A DNA stretch of 64,000 nt, taken from assembly GCA_965247225.1 (NCBI GenBank), contig CBDFGT010000029.1, positions 370,972 to 434,971 of the forward strand, in the 5' to 3' direction. The translations under genes and the position numbers were made by a program. The notes beneath the pieces are model-generated. The model searched no databases, was not told where the DNA came from, and saw only the letters and a list, made by a program, of their open reading frames with translations. Below are positions 26,424 through 35,224 of the stretch, piece after piece; the stretch's first letter is position 1, and each line of letters opens with the position of its first letter. This DNA is from CBDFGT01 sp965247225. Its GTDB lineage: Bacteria; Pseudomonadota; Alphaproteobacteria; Rhizobiales; Rhizobiaceae.

Positions 26424-27846
26424 GGTCATGTCCCGAGGCGTGGTGTAGGTTGCATCGTGTTCACAGCGGTTTCCCGGCATTGCCGGTTGTGTCAGTTTGC
26501 CACGGCTGGCAAGCTGGTGACGGGATTATTGCTCAATGGAGCCATGGTTTCAAGTGTCATATATCTTGCCCGTTGCACAGCCCATTCGTCGTTCTGCTCC
26601 AGCAGCAAAGCGCCCACAAGGCGGATGATGGCGGCCTCGTTGGGGAATATACCGACGACATCGGTTCGCCGCTTGATCTCGCCGTTTAGCCGTTCAATCG
26701 GATTGTTCGAGCGCAGCTTGGCCCGGTGCTCCTTTGGAAAGCTCATATAGGCCAGGACATCCTCTTCAGCATCATCCATCAGCTTTGCCAGTTTGGGCAC
26801 GGAGCTGCGCATCTGGTCTGCCACCCTGCGCCATTGTGTTTTCGCCTCCTTTGCATCGTCCTGCGCGAATGCCGTGGCGATATAGGCCGAGACAACCCGG
26901 CGGCCGCTTTTGCCTGCATGGGCCAGCGCATTGCGCATAAAATGCACGCAGCAGCGCTGCCATGTGGCGCTAAAGACCCGTTCAACGGCAGCCCGGATCC
27001 CCTCATGCGCATCCGAAATCACCAGCTTGACACCGCGCAGGCCCCGGCGTGCAAGCTTGCGCAGAAACTCTGTCCAGAAGGTCGCCGCTTCCGAAGCGCC
27101 AATATCCAGCCCCAGAACCTCGCGCCGCCCGTCGGCATTGACGCCGATGGCCAGAATGGCGGCAACCGGGACAATCCGGCCTTCCTGCCGCACCTTCACA
27201 TAGGTGGCATCAATCCACAGATAGGGCCAGTTTCCCTCAATTGGCCTGTCGAGAAAGGTGTTCACCCGGCCATCAATATCCTCGCAGAGCCGCGAGACCT
27301 GACTCTTGGAAATACCGCTACCGCCCATCGCCTTGACCAGATCATCGACCGAGCGCGTCGAAATGCCCTGCACATAGGCCTCCTGAATAACGGCGACCAG
27401 CGCCTTCTCCGCCATCCGGCGCGGCTCCAGAAAGCTTGGGAAATAGCTGCCCTTGCGCAGTTTGGGGATGCGAAGCTCCACGGTTCCGGCCCGCGTCTCC
27501 CAATCCCGGTCCCGATACCCGTTGCGTTGGGCAAGCCTCGCCGGGCTCTTCTCGCCATGGGCCGCACCGGCCAGGCTACCCACTTCCAGCGCCATCAACC
27601 GGTTTGCTGCAAAGGCGATCATCTCTTTCAAAAAATTGCTGTCGCCGGTCTGTTCCAGAAGGGCGTGGAGGTCCATAATGTCTGTGGTCATCGGTTGTTT
27701 CCTTGTCGGTTCGGGTTTTGCAACCAAACTCTGACAGAAAACCGGTGACCATCCGCCCTAACGCCGCTTGTCCTGCAGCGCTGGATGAGGGCGCGCACAA
27801 GCGGCGAAAGGCCTATGCAACCTACACCACGGGATGGGACGTGACC
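26424..27846 (-). mobile_element. IS256-family insertion sequence, complete, 1423 bp
   Basis: The ends are defined by 32-bp terminal inverted repeats (26424-26455 and 27815-27846) matching at 27 of 32 positions, outermost GGTCA, with an identical inner block CGTGGTGTAGGTTGCAT. An 8-bp target duplication ATCTCGGA flanks the element at 26416-26423 and 27847-27854. Length, duplication size and a single DDE transposase fit IS256. Both ends, the duplication and the transposase are intact, so it should be mobile. It sits inside the ATPase gene in the opposite direction. Confidence 0.93.
26492..27691 (-). CDS. IS256-family transposase
   Basis: This 399-residue DDE transposase has the catalytic residues in LWIDATYVKVR (D), KLVISDAHEGIR (D) and NNPIERLNGEIKRR (E), with the family's C/H region CCVHFMRNALAH between the second D and E. 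The start at 27691 is preferred because AAGGAAA lies ahead and MTTDIMDLHALL resembles relatives; the frame is open 12 codons further up. It fills most of the element and shows no damage. Confidence 0.95.
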   Translation of the reverse strand: MTTDIMDLHALLEQTGDSNFLKEMIAFAANRLMALEVGSLAGAAHGEKSPARLAQRNGYRDRDWETRAGTVELRIPKLRKGSYFPSFLEPRRMAEKALVAVIQEAYVQGISTRSVDDLVKAMGGSGISKSQVSRLCEDIDGRVNTFLDRPIEGNWPYLWIDATYVKVRQEGRIVPVAAILAIGVNADGRREVLGLDIGASEAATFWTEFLRKLARRGLRGVKLVISDAHEGIRAAVERVFSATWQRCCVHFMRNALAHAGKSGRRVVSAYIATAFAQDDAKEAKTQWRRVADQMRSSVPKLAKLMDDAEEDVLAYMSFPKEHRAKLRSNNPIERLNGEIKRRTDVVGIFPNEAAIIRLVGALLLEQNDEWAVQRARYMTLETMAPLSNNPVTSLPAVAN

Positions 27847-29007
27847 ATCTCGGATGTAATGCACGGGCATGACGAGAGACTGCCGCTGCAATGGGATGTG
27901 GATTTTCTTTTAGATTCAGACCTGTCTATTTCGGACACAAGTAAAAACCCTCCGGCGATAATTGCTCAGAGCGTTCAACTTGGCATCAGTTCATCAAGCG
28001 TAGTTCAGAGTGGCACTCCGAAATCTAACCGATTGTCATACCGATTAGGTGGGCTAGAGTTCACGTTGGTTCCAAGATCGGAGCAAACTTCACAGTTCGA
28101 TTTGATCTGCAATAAACTTGCAAATGACACCGCTGATTTTCATTTTGTTCGGACGCAAGGACGCGCATGGCGTCTACCGGGCCCCATCAAGTCCTATGCA
28201 TTTCCGGATCAAGCTCGGACATATTTCCAAAATGCAGCTTTCCTTGCTGATCTCGAATCCGCTTATGAAGGACAACTTGACAGCATTTATTACCTTGGAC
28301 CCCTCCGGCAGTACCCACAGCGCGACTACCTTTGGACACGATCCCGGCCAACAGATGTTGGTCAACGTGGTGAAAAGGCAATTGATGCAATACTAGCCGC
28401 GACTGATGCGCAAATGACCAGAAATCTGAAGCGCAAAGGAAAGCATATGAGTTTTCAGGCTATGGTCGCCTACTGGCTCAAAGAAATGGGGCTAATCGAA
28501 GAATTTAGAGTGAGCGAAATTGGGGAAAACTCGAATCGTTGGCAAGCTCGTGTGCGTACAAGAAAAAATGGTAGTGAGGTTCTACTTACGGATGTAGGCT
28601 TCGGAATTTCTCAGGTTCTGCCGGTGGTGACACTCCTGCAATATGTTCCTGAAGGATCGACTGTCATACTCGAACAGCCAGAGATCCACCTGCATCCTTT
28701 GGCCCAAGCCGCGCTGGCAGACGTGATTATACAGGCTGCACTTCATCGTAGAGTGCAGGTTCTGCTGGAAAGCCATTCGGAACATCTGCTTCTTCGGCTG
28801 CAGAGACGTATAGCTGAGGAGGCTATATCTAGTGATGATGTTAAGTTGTATTTTTGCGACGCTCCCAAGGGAGAGAGTTTGATCACCAAGCTTGATGTGG
28901 ATTTGTTCGGTAGTATCCGGAACTGGCCTGACAAGTTTATGGGGGATGCTTTTAACGAAGCTGCAGAAGCGGAAGTTGCAAGATTGAAGCGAATGAAAGC
29001 AGATTGA

Positions 29008-29496
29008 ATGCCTCGATATGTCATCGACACAAACGTTCCAATTGTGGCTAATGGTCAGGACACAGCCATCCACATAGAATGTCGCATAGCGGCAATTAAA
29101 TTTCTCCAGTTAGCACTTAAAAGCGGGACTATTTTTTTAGATCACGGGGGTGAAATACAAGAGGAGTATCGACGCTACTTAAATCCTAAAGGACAGCCAG
29201 GCGTCGGAGATTGGTTCTATCTTGAAGTACTCAATAGCAACCCTGAAAAAGTGGAGAGGGTGCAAGTTAATAAACGTGCAGACGGCGAATATGAAGATTT
29301 GCCTCAACCCATTATTGATTCAGGTTTTGATCCCGGTGACAGGAAATTCGCGGCGGTTGCGATGAAGGCTGCTGCTAGCGTTTACAATGCGGTCGATTCT
29401 GATTGGCTGGAAAAAAGGGTGGTAATCGAGGAAAACGGCATTGCTATCGTGTTCTTATGTGGTTGTGATCCTATGAAATGGAGGCATAGAGATTAA
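29008..29496 (+). CDS. PIN-like nuclease paired with the DUF3696 ATPase
   Basis: This 162-residue protein begins MPRYVIDTNVPIVANG, a PIN-type first strand with D7. Further acidic positions fit the PIN quartet: E49 in DHGGEIQEEY, D108/D111 in GFDPGDRKFAAVA and D130/D132 near AVDSDWLEK. Fold and metal site point to a nuclease. Its ATG follows the ATPase stop directly (TGAATG), so production would depend on the ATPase message, now broken by the IS. Codon and base use are more AT-rich than in the flanking genes, as in a transferred island. I know no named system with exactly this pair; a defence role is inference from the ATPase-plus-nuclease layout. Confidence 0.72.
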   Translation: MPRYVIDTNVPIVANGQDTAIHIECRIAAIKFLQLALKSGTIFLDHGGEIQEEYRRYLNPKGQPGVGDWFYLEVLNSNPEKVERVQVNKRADGEYEDLPQPIIDSGFDPGDRKFAAVAMKAAASVYNAVDSDWLEKRVVIEENGIAIVFLCGCDPMKWRHRD

Positions 29497-29565
29497 ATTC
29501 ACCCAATTGGCGGGAGTTTAATCTACAGCAATCTAGACTGTATACTATCCGTTCAGTGGTCAGAA

Positions 29566-30240
29566 TCACCCCCGCACCGCCACCCAGATCATGTGTTTGG
29601 CGCCGCGGCCCTTGCCTGCCCTTGTTGGCACTTCGGTCACTGCAAAGCCTGCCTGTTTCAGGCGTTTCGTAAAGGCAGCGTCCGGGGCCGAGGACCAGAC
29701 GGAGAAGACGCCTCCCGGCGTGAGCGCCTTGTGGGCGGCGGCAAGGCCAGCGGCGGAATAGAGCGCATCATTGCCCTTGCGGGTCAGCCCGTCCGGGCCG
29801 TTGTCGACATCGAGCAGTATGGCATCATAGCAGGTGTGCGCCGCGCGGATCAGGTCTCCGACGTCGCCTTGGTGGATGCGGGTGCGGGCGTCCTCAAGGC
29901 AGCCATTGAAGACGCCTGTCATCGGGCCTTTCGCCCAGGCGATGACGTCCGGCACCAGTTCGGCGACGGTCACCGTGGCGTCGGTCGCAAGTGCTTTCAG
30001 GGCGGCACGCAGTGTGAAGCCCATGCCCAGCCCGCCGATCAGCATGGTGATGTCCGGGCGGTCCGCCAGTTTTTTGCAGGCGAGAACGGCCAGCGCCTCT
30101 TCCGAGCCGGAGAGGCGGCTGTTCATCAGTTCGTTAGCGCCGAGCATGATGGAAAATTCGGAGCCGCGCTGCATCAGCCGCAGTTCCTGTCCATCATCGA
30201 GTTTCACGGCATCAAGCCGGATCAGGGGCAGCACGGGCAA
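29566..30240 (-). CDS. Spermidine synthase-like SAM-dependent methyltransferase-fold protein
   Basis: This 224-residue protein has the Rossmann-type motif I (MLIGGLGMGFTLRAAL, near residue 65) and the acidic YDAILLDVDNGPDG segment of the spermidine synthase/methyltransferase superfamily. It lacks the long N-terminal beta domain of true spermidine synthases, so polyamine synthesis should not be assumed. It lies alone just right of the ATPase/PIN island and is convergent with it. The substrate is unknown. Confidence 0.75.
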   Translation of the reverse strand: MPVLPLIRLDAVKLDDGQELRLMQRGSEFSIMLGANELMNSRLSGSEEALAVLACKKLADRPDITMLIGGLGMGFTLRAALKALATDATVTVAELVPDVIAWAKGPMTGVFNGCLEDARTRIHQGDVGDLIRAAHTCYDAILLDVDNGPDGLTRKGNDALYSAAGLAAAHKALTPGGVFSVWSSAPDAAFTKRLKQAGFAVTEVPTRAGKGRGAKHMIWVAVRG

Positions 30241-30248
30241 TCCTTAGG

Positions 30249-30353
30249 GCATGTCGCACAAAAGTGTGCAGCGGTTTTGCGATAACGACATGCGTAAAAA
30301 CAAAAACTTGAAGCGTGGCAATCGAATCTGGAAGATCGCAACACGCTTCAGGG
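30249..30353 (+). repeat. About 105-bp dispersed intergenic repeat, copy 1
   Basis: The block beginning GCATGTCGCACAAAAGTGTG and containing GCGGTTTTGCGATAACGACA and TGCGTAAAAACAAA recurs at 53120-53223 in the same orientation with scattered changes. Both copies lie between genes. A very similar block is, from memory, common between genes in Hyphomicrobiales chromosomes. Parts of it can form stem-loops, and short open frames through it are not genes. Confidence 0.8.
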
Positions 30354-30403
30354 CTGAGAAGGGGGGAGGCAAAAAGCGCTCCCCCACAGGGCAGGGGCGT
30401 GAT

Positions 30404-31732
30404 TTATGCAATCGCGTTCAGCACCTTGCGCAACCCGTCGACCAGTTCGTCGATCTGCTCTTTGGTGATGATCAGCGGGGGCGACAGCGCGATAATGTCG
30501 CCGGTGGTGCGGATCAGGAAGCCCATTTCATAAGCCTTCAGGAAGGCCGAGAAGGCCCGCTTGGTGGGTTCGCCGGCAATGGGTTTCAGCTCGATGGCTC
30601 CGATGAGACCGATATTGCGAATATCGATGACATGCGGGCAATCGGCCAGCGAATGCAGCTTTTCCTCCCAGTAAGGCGCAAGCTGCGAAGCGCGGGTCAA
30701 CAGGCCCTCGTCGCGATAGGTATCGAGCGCTCCCAGGGCTGCGGCGCAGGCAACCGGATTGCCGGAATAGGTGTAGCCGTGGAAGAACTCTATCATATGT
30801 TCAGGGCCGGTCATGAAGGCATCATGAATTTCCGAGGTGACAAAGACCGCACCCATGGGGACGACACCATTGGTCAGGCCCTTGGCCGTGGTGATCATAT
30901 CGGGAATGACATCGAAATATTGCGAGGCAAAAGGCGCGCCCAGACGGCCAAAGCCGGTGATGACCTCATCAAAAATCAGCAAAATACCGTGCTTTGTGCA
31001 GATTTCGCGCAGCTTCTGCAAATAGCCCTTCGGCGGCAGGATAACGCCTGTGGAACCTGCCACCGGCTCGACAATCACAGCGGCAATGGTGGAGGCATCA
31101 TGCAGGGTGACAATACGCTCCAGTTCGGTGGCTATGTCACCGCCATGGTCCGGCTGGCCCTTTGAAAAGGCATTCCGGTCAGGAAAATGGGTGTGCGGCA
31201 TATGGTCCACGCCGGTCAGCAGCGTGCCAAACATCTTGCGGTTGGTGACTATGCCGCCGACGGAAATCCCGCCGAAATTCACGCCGTGATAGCCACGCTC
31301 GCGACCGATAAGCCGGGTGCGCGAGCCATTGCCCTTGACCCGGTGCCAGGCCAGCGCAACCTTCAGCGCGGTTTCCACCGATTCTGAGCCGGAATTGGTG
31401 TAGAGAACATGGTTCATGCCTTCAGGAGCAATGTCCACCAGCCGGTTTGCCAGTTCAAAGGCTTTCGGGTGGCCCAGCTGGAAAGCCGGCGCATAATCCA
31501 GTTCTCCGGCCTGTTCACGGATCGCTTCGGTAATCAGCGGGCGGCAATGGCCGGCATTCACACACCAGAGACCGGCCGTTCCGTCGAGAACGGTGCGGCC
31601 ATCATGCGTGGTATAGTGCATATCCTTTGCCCTGACGAAGAAGCGCGGTTCCTTTTTGTACTGGCGATTGGCGGTGAATGGCATCCAGAAGGCGCTCAGG
31701 TCATTCGGTGTGGCATTCAGACGATTGGACAT
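30404..31732 (-). CDS. Class III omega-amino acid:pyruvate aminotransferase
   Basis: This 442-residue PLP enzyme moves an amino group from beta-alanine or other omega-amino acids to pyruvate. It shows YTNSGSESVETALKVA, the GYHG segment, LLIFDEVITGFGR with the PLP-binding Asp and TTAKGLTNGVVPMGAVFV with the Schiff-base Lys. N-terminal LSAFWMPFTANRQYK is typical of the omega-APT subgroup. No partner dehydrogenase (such as a malonate-semialdehyde dehydrogenase) is adjacent, so the exact substrate is an inference. Confidence 0.88.
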   Translation of the reverse strand: MSNRLNATPNDLSAFWMPFTANRQYKKEPRFFVRAKDMHYTTHDGRTVLDGTAGLWCVNAGHCRPLITEAIREQAGELDYAPAFQLGHPKAFELANRLVDIAPEGMNHVLYTNSGSESVETALKVALAWHRVKGNGSRTRLIGRERGYHGVNFGGISVGGIVTNRKMFGTLLTGVDHMPHTHFPDRNAFSKGQPDHGGDIATELERIVTLHDASTIAAVIVEPVAGSTGVILPPKGYLQKLREICTKHGILLIFDEVITGFGRLGAPFASQYFDVIPDMITTAKGLTNGVVPMGAVFVTSEIHDAFMTGPEHMIEFFHGYTYSGNPVACAAALGALDTYRDEGLLTRASQLAPYWEEKLHSLADCPHVIDIRNIGLIGAIELKPIAGEPTKRAFSAFLKAYEMGFLIRTTGDIIALSPPLIITKEQIDELVDGLRKVLNAIA

Positions 31733-32044
31733 TCTATTTCTCCGTGACCATAGCTATCAACGGCGGCCACTTCCCGGGTTAAAAAGTTTCTTGAAGATGC
31801 TGGACCCTGCGTCAATCCTGGCAGACATTGCACGTTAGCAATCCTGCTGAAAGGGTCAAGCACCTGGCCGCAATTGCGCGGAAAATTCAGATGATGGTCA
31901 AATCAAAAAGATTGATGGAATTCTGCTTCATGGAGCCACAGGCCAGGCACCCTGTTCACGCCTTGCGTCTTTGAGTGCAGCAATCTTTTGAAGCGTATCG
32001 TCCCGACGCTGCCTTGTGGCAGCACTTTACTGTCTGTAAAAGGC
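31733..32044. other. Intergenic gap, no gene seen
   Basis: These 312 bases lie between the aminotransferase start and the arsR-type regulator stop, both minus strand. They must hold the aminotransferase promoter, but I see no clear hexamer pair, repeat or coding frame. Confidence 0.6.
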
Positions 32045-32362
32045 TCAGACCACAGCAGCGTTCATGCTCTGCTTGTCATAGATGGTTTCCAGTGCGGCCA
32101 ACAGCTTGATAACATCCTGCGAGTTGCTGGAATAGTAGATCGTCTGGGCATCACGCCGTGTTTTGACAAGATTGAGCGCCCGCAATTTGGAAAGATGTTG
32201 CGAAAGTGCTGACTGGCTCAGGCCAATTTGTGTGGCAAGAGTGCCAACCGGAACCTCACCTTCAACAAGAGTGCATAATATCATCAATCGTTTGGGATTT
32301 GCCATGGCTGTCAATACAGCACTGGCTGCGTCAGAATTTGCGTAGACCGAGCTAGTCCTCAT
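32045..32362 (-). CDS. ArsR-family regulator, NolR-like
   Basis: This 105-residue winged-helix repressor has the core AMANPKRLMILCTLVEGEV, the recognition helix GLSQSALSQHLSKLRALNLV and the wing TRRDAQTIYYSS. This core is strikingly close to rhizobial NolR, a global repressor of nodulation, conjugation and growth genes; the cysteine metal sites of ArsR-type sensors are absent. The surrounding genes give no clue to its targets. The assignment to the NolR group rests on recalled sequence similarity. Confidence 0.82.
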   Translation of the reverse strand: MRTSSVYANSDAASAVLTAMANPKRLMILCTLVEGEVPVGTLATQIGLSQSALSQHLSKLRALNLVKTRRDAQTIYYSSNSQDVIKLLAALETIYDKQSMNAAVV

Positions 32363-32699
32363 TGTGATATCCGAATTTCAGTATGTTCATATTAAATTGG
32401 TTTGTATGCAATAAGATCATAATATGCATTTGCGTAAACTATACAGGAGACTTTGGCAAGGTCGCGCATCAAATTAGAGGCGCGTACAAACAGGTTATTC
32501 ATCCTCTCAGGGTGGGCCATTGCTTTTGCAGATTGCGTTCCCGCTGGTTTTGTGCTTGTCAAAATCCGGTCCGGCAGCATGAATTTCCCGCAGAGGCCTG
32601 CCAGACTTTGTAAAAATATTGATTTTTCTGTGAATCACTTCTCCCAAAAGCTTTACACCGGCAGATCCTGCGGACGTACTGATCCATATCAGGTTGGTA
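32363..32699. other. Intergenic gap upstream of the NolR-like gene
   Basis: These 337 bases contain no convincing gene on either strand. The part nearest 32363 is AT-rich (many ATAT and TTAAATT stretches) and likely carries the regulator's promoter, possibly with its own binding site; I could not define one. Confidence 0.55.
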
Positions 32700-33203
32700 T
32701 CACGCTGACACCGGGTCAATCCGCAGATCCGTACCGGCCATGGCGAAGGCTTTTCCAAAGCCGCCATTCAGCAAGCCATCCAGAATCCACAATTTAAAAA
32801 AATGGAAATCCTCAAAATCAATATAAAGCTTCGATTTCGGGTGATGCCTTGCGAACCGGGCACGGAGGTCTGTGTACTGTTTGTGGCGGCGATCCACTTG
32901 TTCTGCCCTGCAGCGTATCATCAGGCGCGGTGAGGTCAAAGGATCGCCCTTGCCGGGTTCACCCACCATCAGGGAGCAGCGCGGATCTGCCAACAGGGCT
33001 TTTGTGTGGGCTGCAAGCTGCGAAACAAGGATAACGGGCACGCCATCGAAATCAGTTGCCAGTAACACCCTGCTGATGGAGGGATGGCCGGTTTCCGGTT
33101 CCAGCACCGAGAGCGCACCAAAGGCAGCAGATCGCACAAGCATGCGTGCCTGTGCTATGGCTGCTTCGCCGGTGGGTCGCAGGAGCTGTTTTTTCTCGTT
33201 CAT
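32700..33203 (-). CDS. HugZ/PPOX-type FMN-binding split-barrel protein
   Basis: This protein of about 167 residues has the flavin-binding split barrel seen in HugZ haem oxygenases and pyridoxamine phosphate oxidase relatives: ARMLVRSAAFGALSVLE, GHPSISRVLLATDFDG and HTKALLADPRCSLMVGEPG. It ends without the full HugZ C-terminal haem domain, so haem breakdown is uncertain. ATG 33203 has a GGAG seven bases ahead; an in-frame start at 33260 would overlap the region before choV's stop. It directly follows choV on the same strand and may be read with it. Confidence 0.75.
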   Translation of the reverse strand: MNEKKQLLRPTGEAAIAQARMLVRSAAFGALSVLEPETGHPSISRVLLATDFDGVPVILVSQLAAHTKALLADPRCSLMVGEPGKGDPLTSPRLMIRCRAEQVDRRHKQYTDLRARFARHHPKSKLYIDFEDFHFFKLWILDGLLNGGFGKAFAMAGTDLRIDPVSA

Positions 33204-33263
33204 TTCAATCTCCGCGCGATCCAGAAGGTCTGGCTTGTGCTGATCTGCGGTTGTCGCCAAAGG

Positions 33264-34310
33264 CTATCTTGCAAGGCGATGGCGGGTCAGGCCTTCGACA
33301 ATGTTCTGGGCATTGATGGTGCCGATAATGGCACCATTGTCGACAACACCGATTTCACCGGGCTGTCTTGTCATGGCATCCAGAATGTCAACCAGCGGCG
33401 TTGTTGCCATGGCTGTGCCGCTGACGGCACTCGCGGTTTGTCCGGGCCTTCCTGCAACCATCACATCTCCGGCAGTCAGCATGTTGATCGGGTTCATGTT
33501 CTGAACAAAGTCCGCAACATATGGAGTGGCCGGGTTCTTTACGATTTCCGTTGGCGTACCGCACTGGATGATCCGTCCGCTTTCCATGATGGCAATGCGG
33601 TTGCCAATACGGAAAGCCTCATCCAGGTCATGGCTGACAAACAGGATCGTCTTTTTGAGGCGGCGCTGGAATTCCAGCAATTCGTCCTGCAGGCGTGTGC
33701 GGATCAGCGGGTCCAGCGCCGAAAAGGGTTCATCCATCAACAGAATGGGTGCACCCGTTGCAAAGGCGCGGGCAAGGCCCACACGCTGCTGCATGCCGCC
33801 TGAAAGCTCATTGACCTTGCGGTCAGCCCATCTGCTCAGGTTGACGAGTTCCAGCTGCTCGCCGACCCGCTGTTTGCGCTCGGCATCCGGCACGCCTGCC
33901 AGTTCCAGCCCGAAGCCGACATTGTCTGCCACCGTGCGCCATGGCAGCAGTGCAAATTGCTGGAACACCATGGAGACAATGTGCATGCGGAAGTCACGCA
34001 AGGATTTGGCCGGACTTTTGTACGGGTTGAGAAGGCCGGCGGGTGTTGCGACCCTGACCTCGCCGCGCACGACAGGCGCAAGCCCGTTGACAGCCCGCAA
34101 GAGCGTGGATTTTCCGGAACCCGACAGGCCCATCAAAACCAGAATCTCGCCCTCCCTGATGGTGAGCGATGCCTTTGCCACGCCGAGAACCAGGCCGGTT
34201 TCAGCGCCGATCTCGTCGCGGGTCTTGCCTGCGTCCACCATTGCCAGGGCCCTGGCCGGGTTTGCACCAAAAACAATATCGACATTGTCGAAGATCACTG
34301 CATCGCTCAT
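33264..34310 (-). CDS. choV: Choline/glycine betaine ABC transporter, ATP-binding protein
   Basis: This 348-residue ATPase has Walker A GLSGSGKST, signature LSGGMQQRVGLARA, Walker B ILLMDEPFSALDP and a C-terminal regulatory domain of the CBS-like ProV type. The N-terminal extension before the nucleotide-binding domain (NVDIVFGANPARALAMVDAG) is typical of ProV/ChoV. It overlaps choW by four bases. With ChoX and ChoW it forms a type-II osmolyte importer; choline preference is inferred from the ChoX partner. Confidence 0.93.
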   Translation of the reverse strand: MSDAVIFDNVDIVFGANPARALAMVDAGKTRDEIGAETGLVLGVAKASLTIREGEILVLMGLSGSGKSTLLRAVNGLAPVVRGEVRVATPAGLLNPYKSPAKSLRDFRMHIVSMVFQQFALLPWRTVADNVGFGLELAGVPDAERKQRVGEQLELVNLSRWADRKVNELSGGMQQRVGLARAFATGAPILLMDEPFSALDPLIRTRLQDELLEFQRRLKKTILFVSHDLDEAFRIGNRIAIMESGRIIQCGTPTEIVKNPATPYVADFVQNMNPINMLTAGDVMVAGRPGQTASAVSGTAMATTPLVDILDAMTRQPGEIGVVDNGAIIGTINAQNIVEGLTRHRLAR

Positions 34311-35221
34311 GCGCCGTCTCCTTCATCCGAAATACGGAACAGGCGGTCCAGAATAATCGCCAGAATCACAATGCAGAGACCGGCCTCAAAACCCCTGGCA
34401 ATGTTGACGGTATTGAGGGCACGCACAACAGGAACGCCAAGGCCATTTGCGCCAACCAGCGCCGAAATCACCACCATGGACAGCGACAGCATGATGGTCT
34501 GGGTCAGGCCCGCCATGATTTGCGGCATGGCAAAGGGCAGTTCGATTTTTTTCAAGACCTGCCCGGGCGTGGCCCCAAAGGACTGCGCTGCCTCCACAAG
34601 GGAAGGCGGGGTGGAAATAATGCCCAGCCTTGTCAGCCGGATCGGTGCCGGAATGGCGAAAATCACCGTGGCAATCAGGCCCGGAACCATGCCGAGACCA
34701 AACAGGATGAGGGCAGGGATCAGATAGACGAATGTGGGAATGGTCTGCATGAGATCAAGGACCGGACGCATGACATGATAGACCCAGGGCCTGCGGGCGG
34801 CAGCAATGCCCAGCGGAACGCCGACGATCATGCTGACAGCGGTTGCCGCCAGAACCAGCGCCAGGGTCTCCGTCGTTTCTTTCCAGTATCCCTGGTTGAC
34901 GATCAGCATGAAGCCGAAAAAGGTGAAGGCCGCAACCGATTTCGAGCCCCGGATATACCAGCCCAGTCCGGTGATGACGAGGATCATGAAAAAAGCATAA
35001 TAGAGCTTCAGATCCGGGTCTTTCGGAAAAGGCCCCTGAAGAACCATCAGCAGACCGTTGATGGCCCCTTCCAAAATCACGGACAGGATGTCAAAGAACC
35101 ATTCGCCACTGGATGTGAGCCAGTCCACAAGGATTTTGGCCCACTGGCCGATCGGGATTTTATTGTCAATCAACCAGCTCACTTGTTTCCAGCCTCCGCC
35201 ACCAGCCATCGTGAATGTCAC
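34307..35221 (-). CDS. choW: Choline ABC transporter permease
   Basis: This 304-residue membrane protein has several transmembrane helices and the permease EAA loop VEAAQSFGATPGQVLKKIELP, which docks on ChoV. The annotated start is GTG at 35221; ATG 35209 is possible, and neither has a clear ribosome site. A strong hairpin lies immediately upstream, between this gene and choX, so the permease is probably made at a lower level than the binding protein. It overlaps choV by four bases. Confidence 0.92.
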   Translation of the reverse strand: MTFTMAGGGGWKQVSWLIDNKIPIGQWAKILVDWLTSSGEWFFDILSVILEGAINGLLMVLQGPFPKDPDLKLYYAFFMILVITGLGWYIRGSKSVAAFTFFGFMLIVNQGYWKETTETLALVLAATAVSMIVGVPLGIAAARRPWVYHVMRPVLDLMQTIPTFVYLIPALILFGLGMVPGLIATVIFAIPAPIRLTRLGIISTPPSLVEAAQSFGATPGQVLKKIELPFAMPQIMAGLTQTIMLSLSMVVISALVGANGLGVPVVRALNTVNIARGFEAGLCIVILAIILDRLFRISDEGDGA

Positions 35222-35224
35222 AGA

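Larger units (their letters stand above)
26212..29007 (+). pseudogene. DUF3696 AAA/ABC-type ATPase gene split by an IS256-family insertion
   Basis: Exons in the trivial sense are 26212-26423 and 27855-29007; removing the IS and one 8-bp target copy gives one uninterrupted 454-residue frame joined as GTISDVMHGHDER. Motifs: Walker A FGTNSSGKTS, signature-like DVGFGISQVLP, Walker B VILEQPEIHLHP and H-loop LLESHSEHLLL, followed by a C-terminal DUF3696 tail (LDVDLFGSIRNWPDKFMGDAF). Such ATPases are related to OLD and SMC-like sensors. The next gene, a PIN-like nuclease, starts on the base after its stop. With the IS in place only about 79 N-terminal residues could be made in frame, so the system is currently inactive. 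Otherwise the coding sequence is undamaged, implying recent insertion. Confidence 0.88.

Noticed and set aside
27703..27846. N-terminal extension of the ATPase 3' part, with a start inside the IS
   Set aside because: These bases are the IS right end; the true gene start is at 26212 before the insertion.
30251..31165. 304-codon open frame starting in the dispersed repeat
   Set aside because: Its first 30 codons are the repeat itself and the rest is antisense to the aminotransferase; the same start appears in the second repeat copy.
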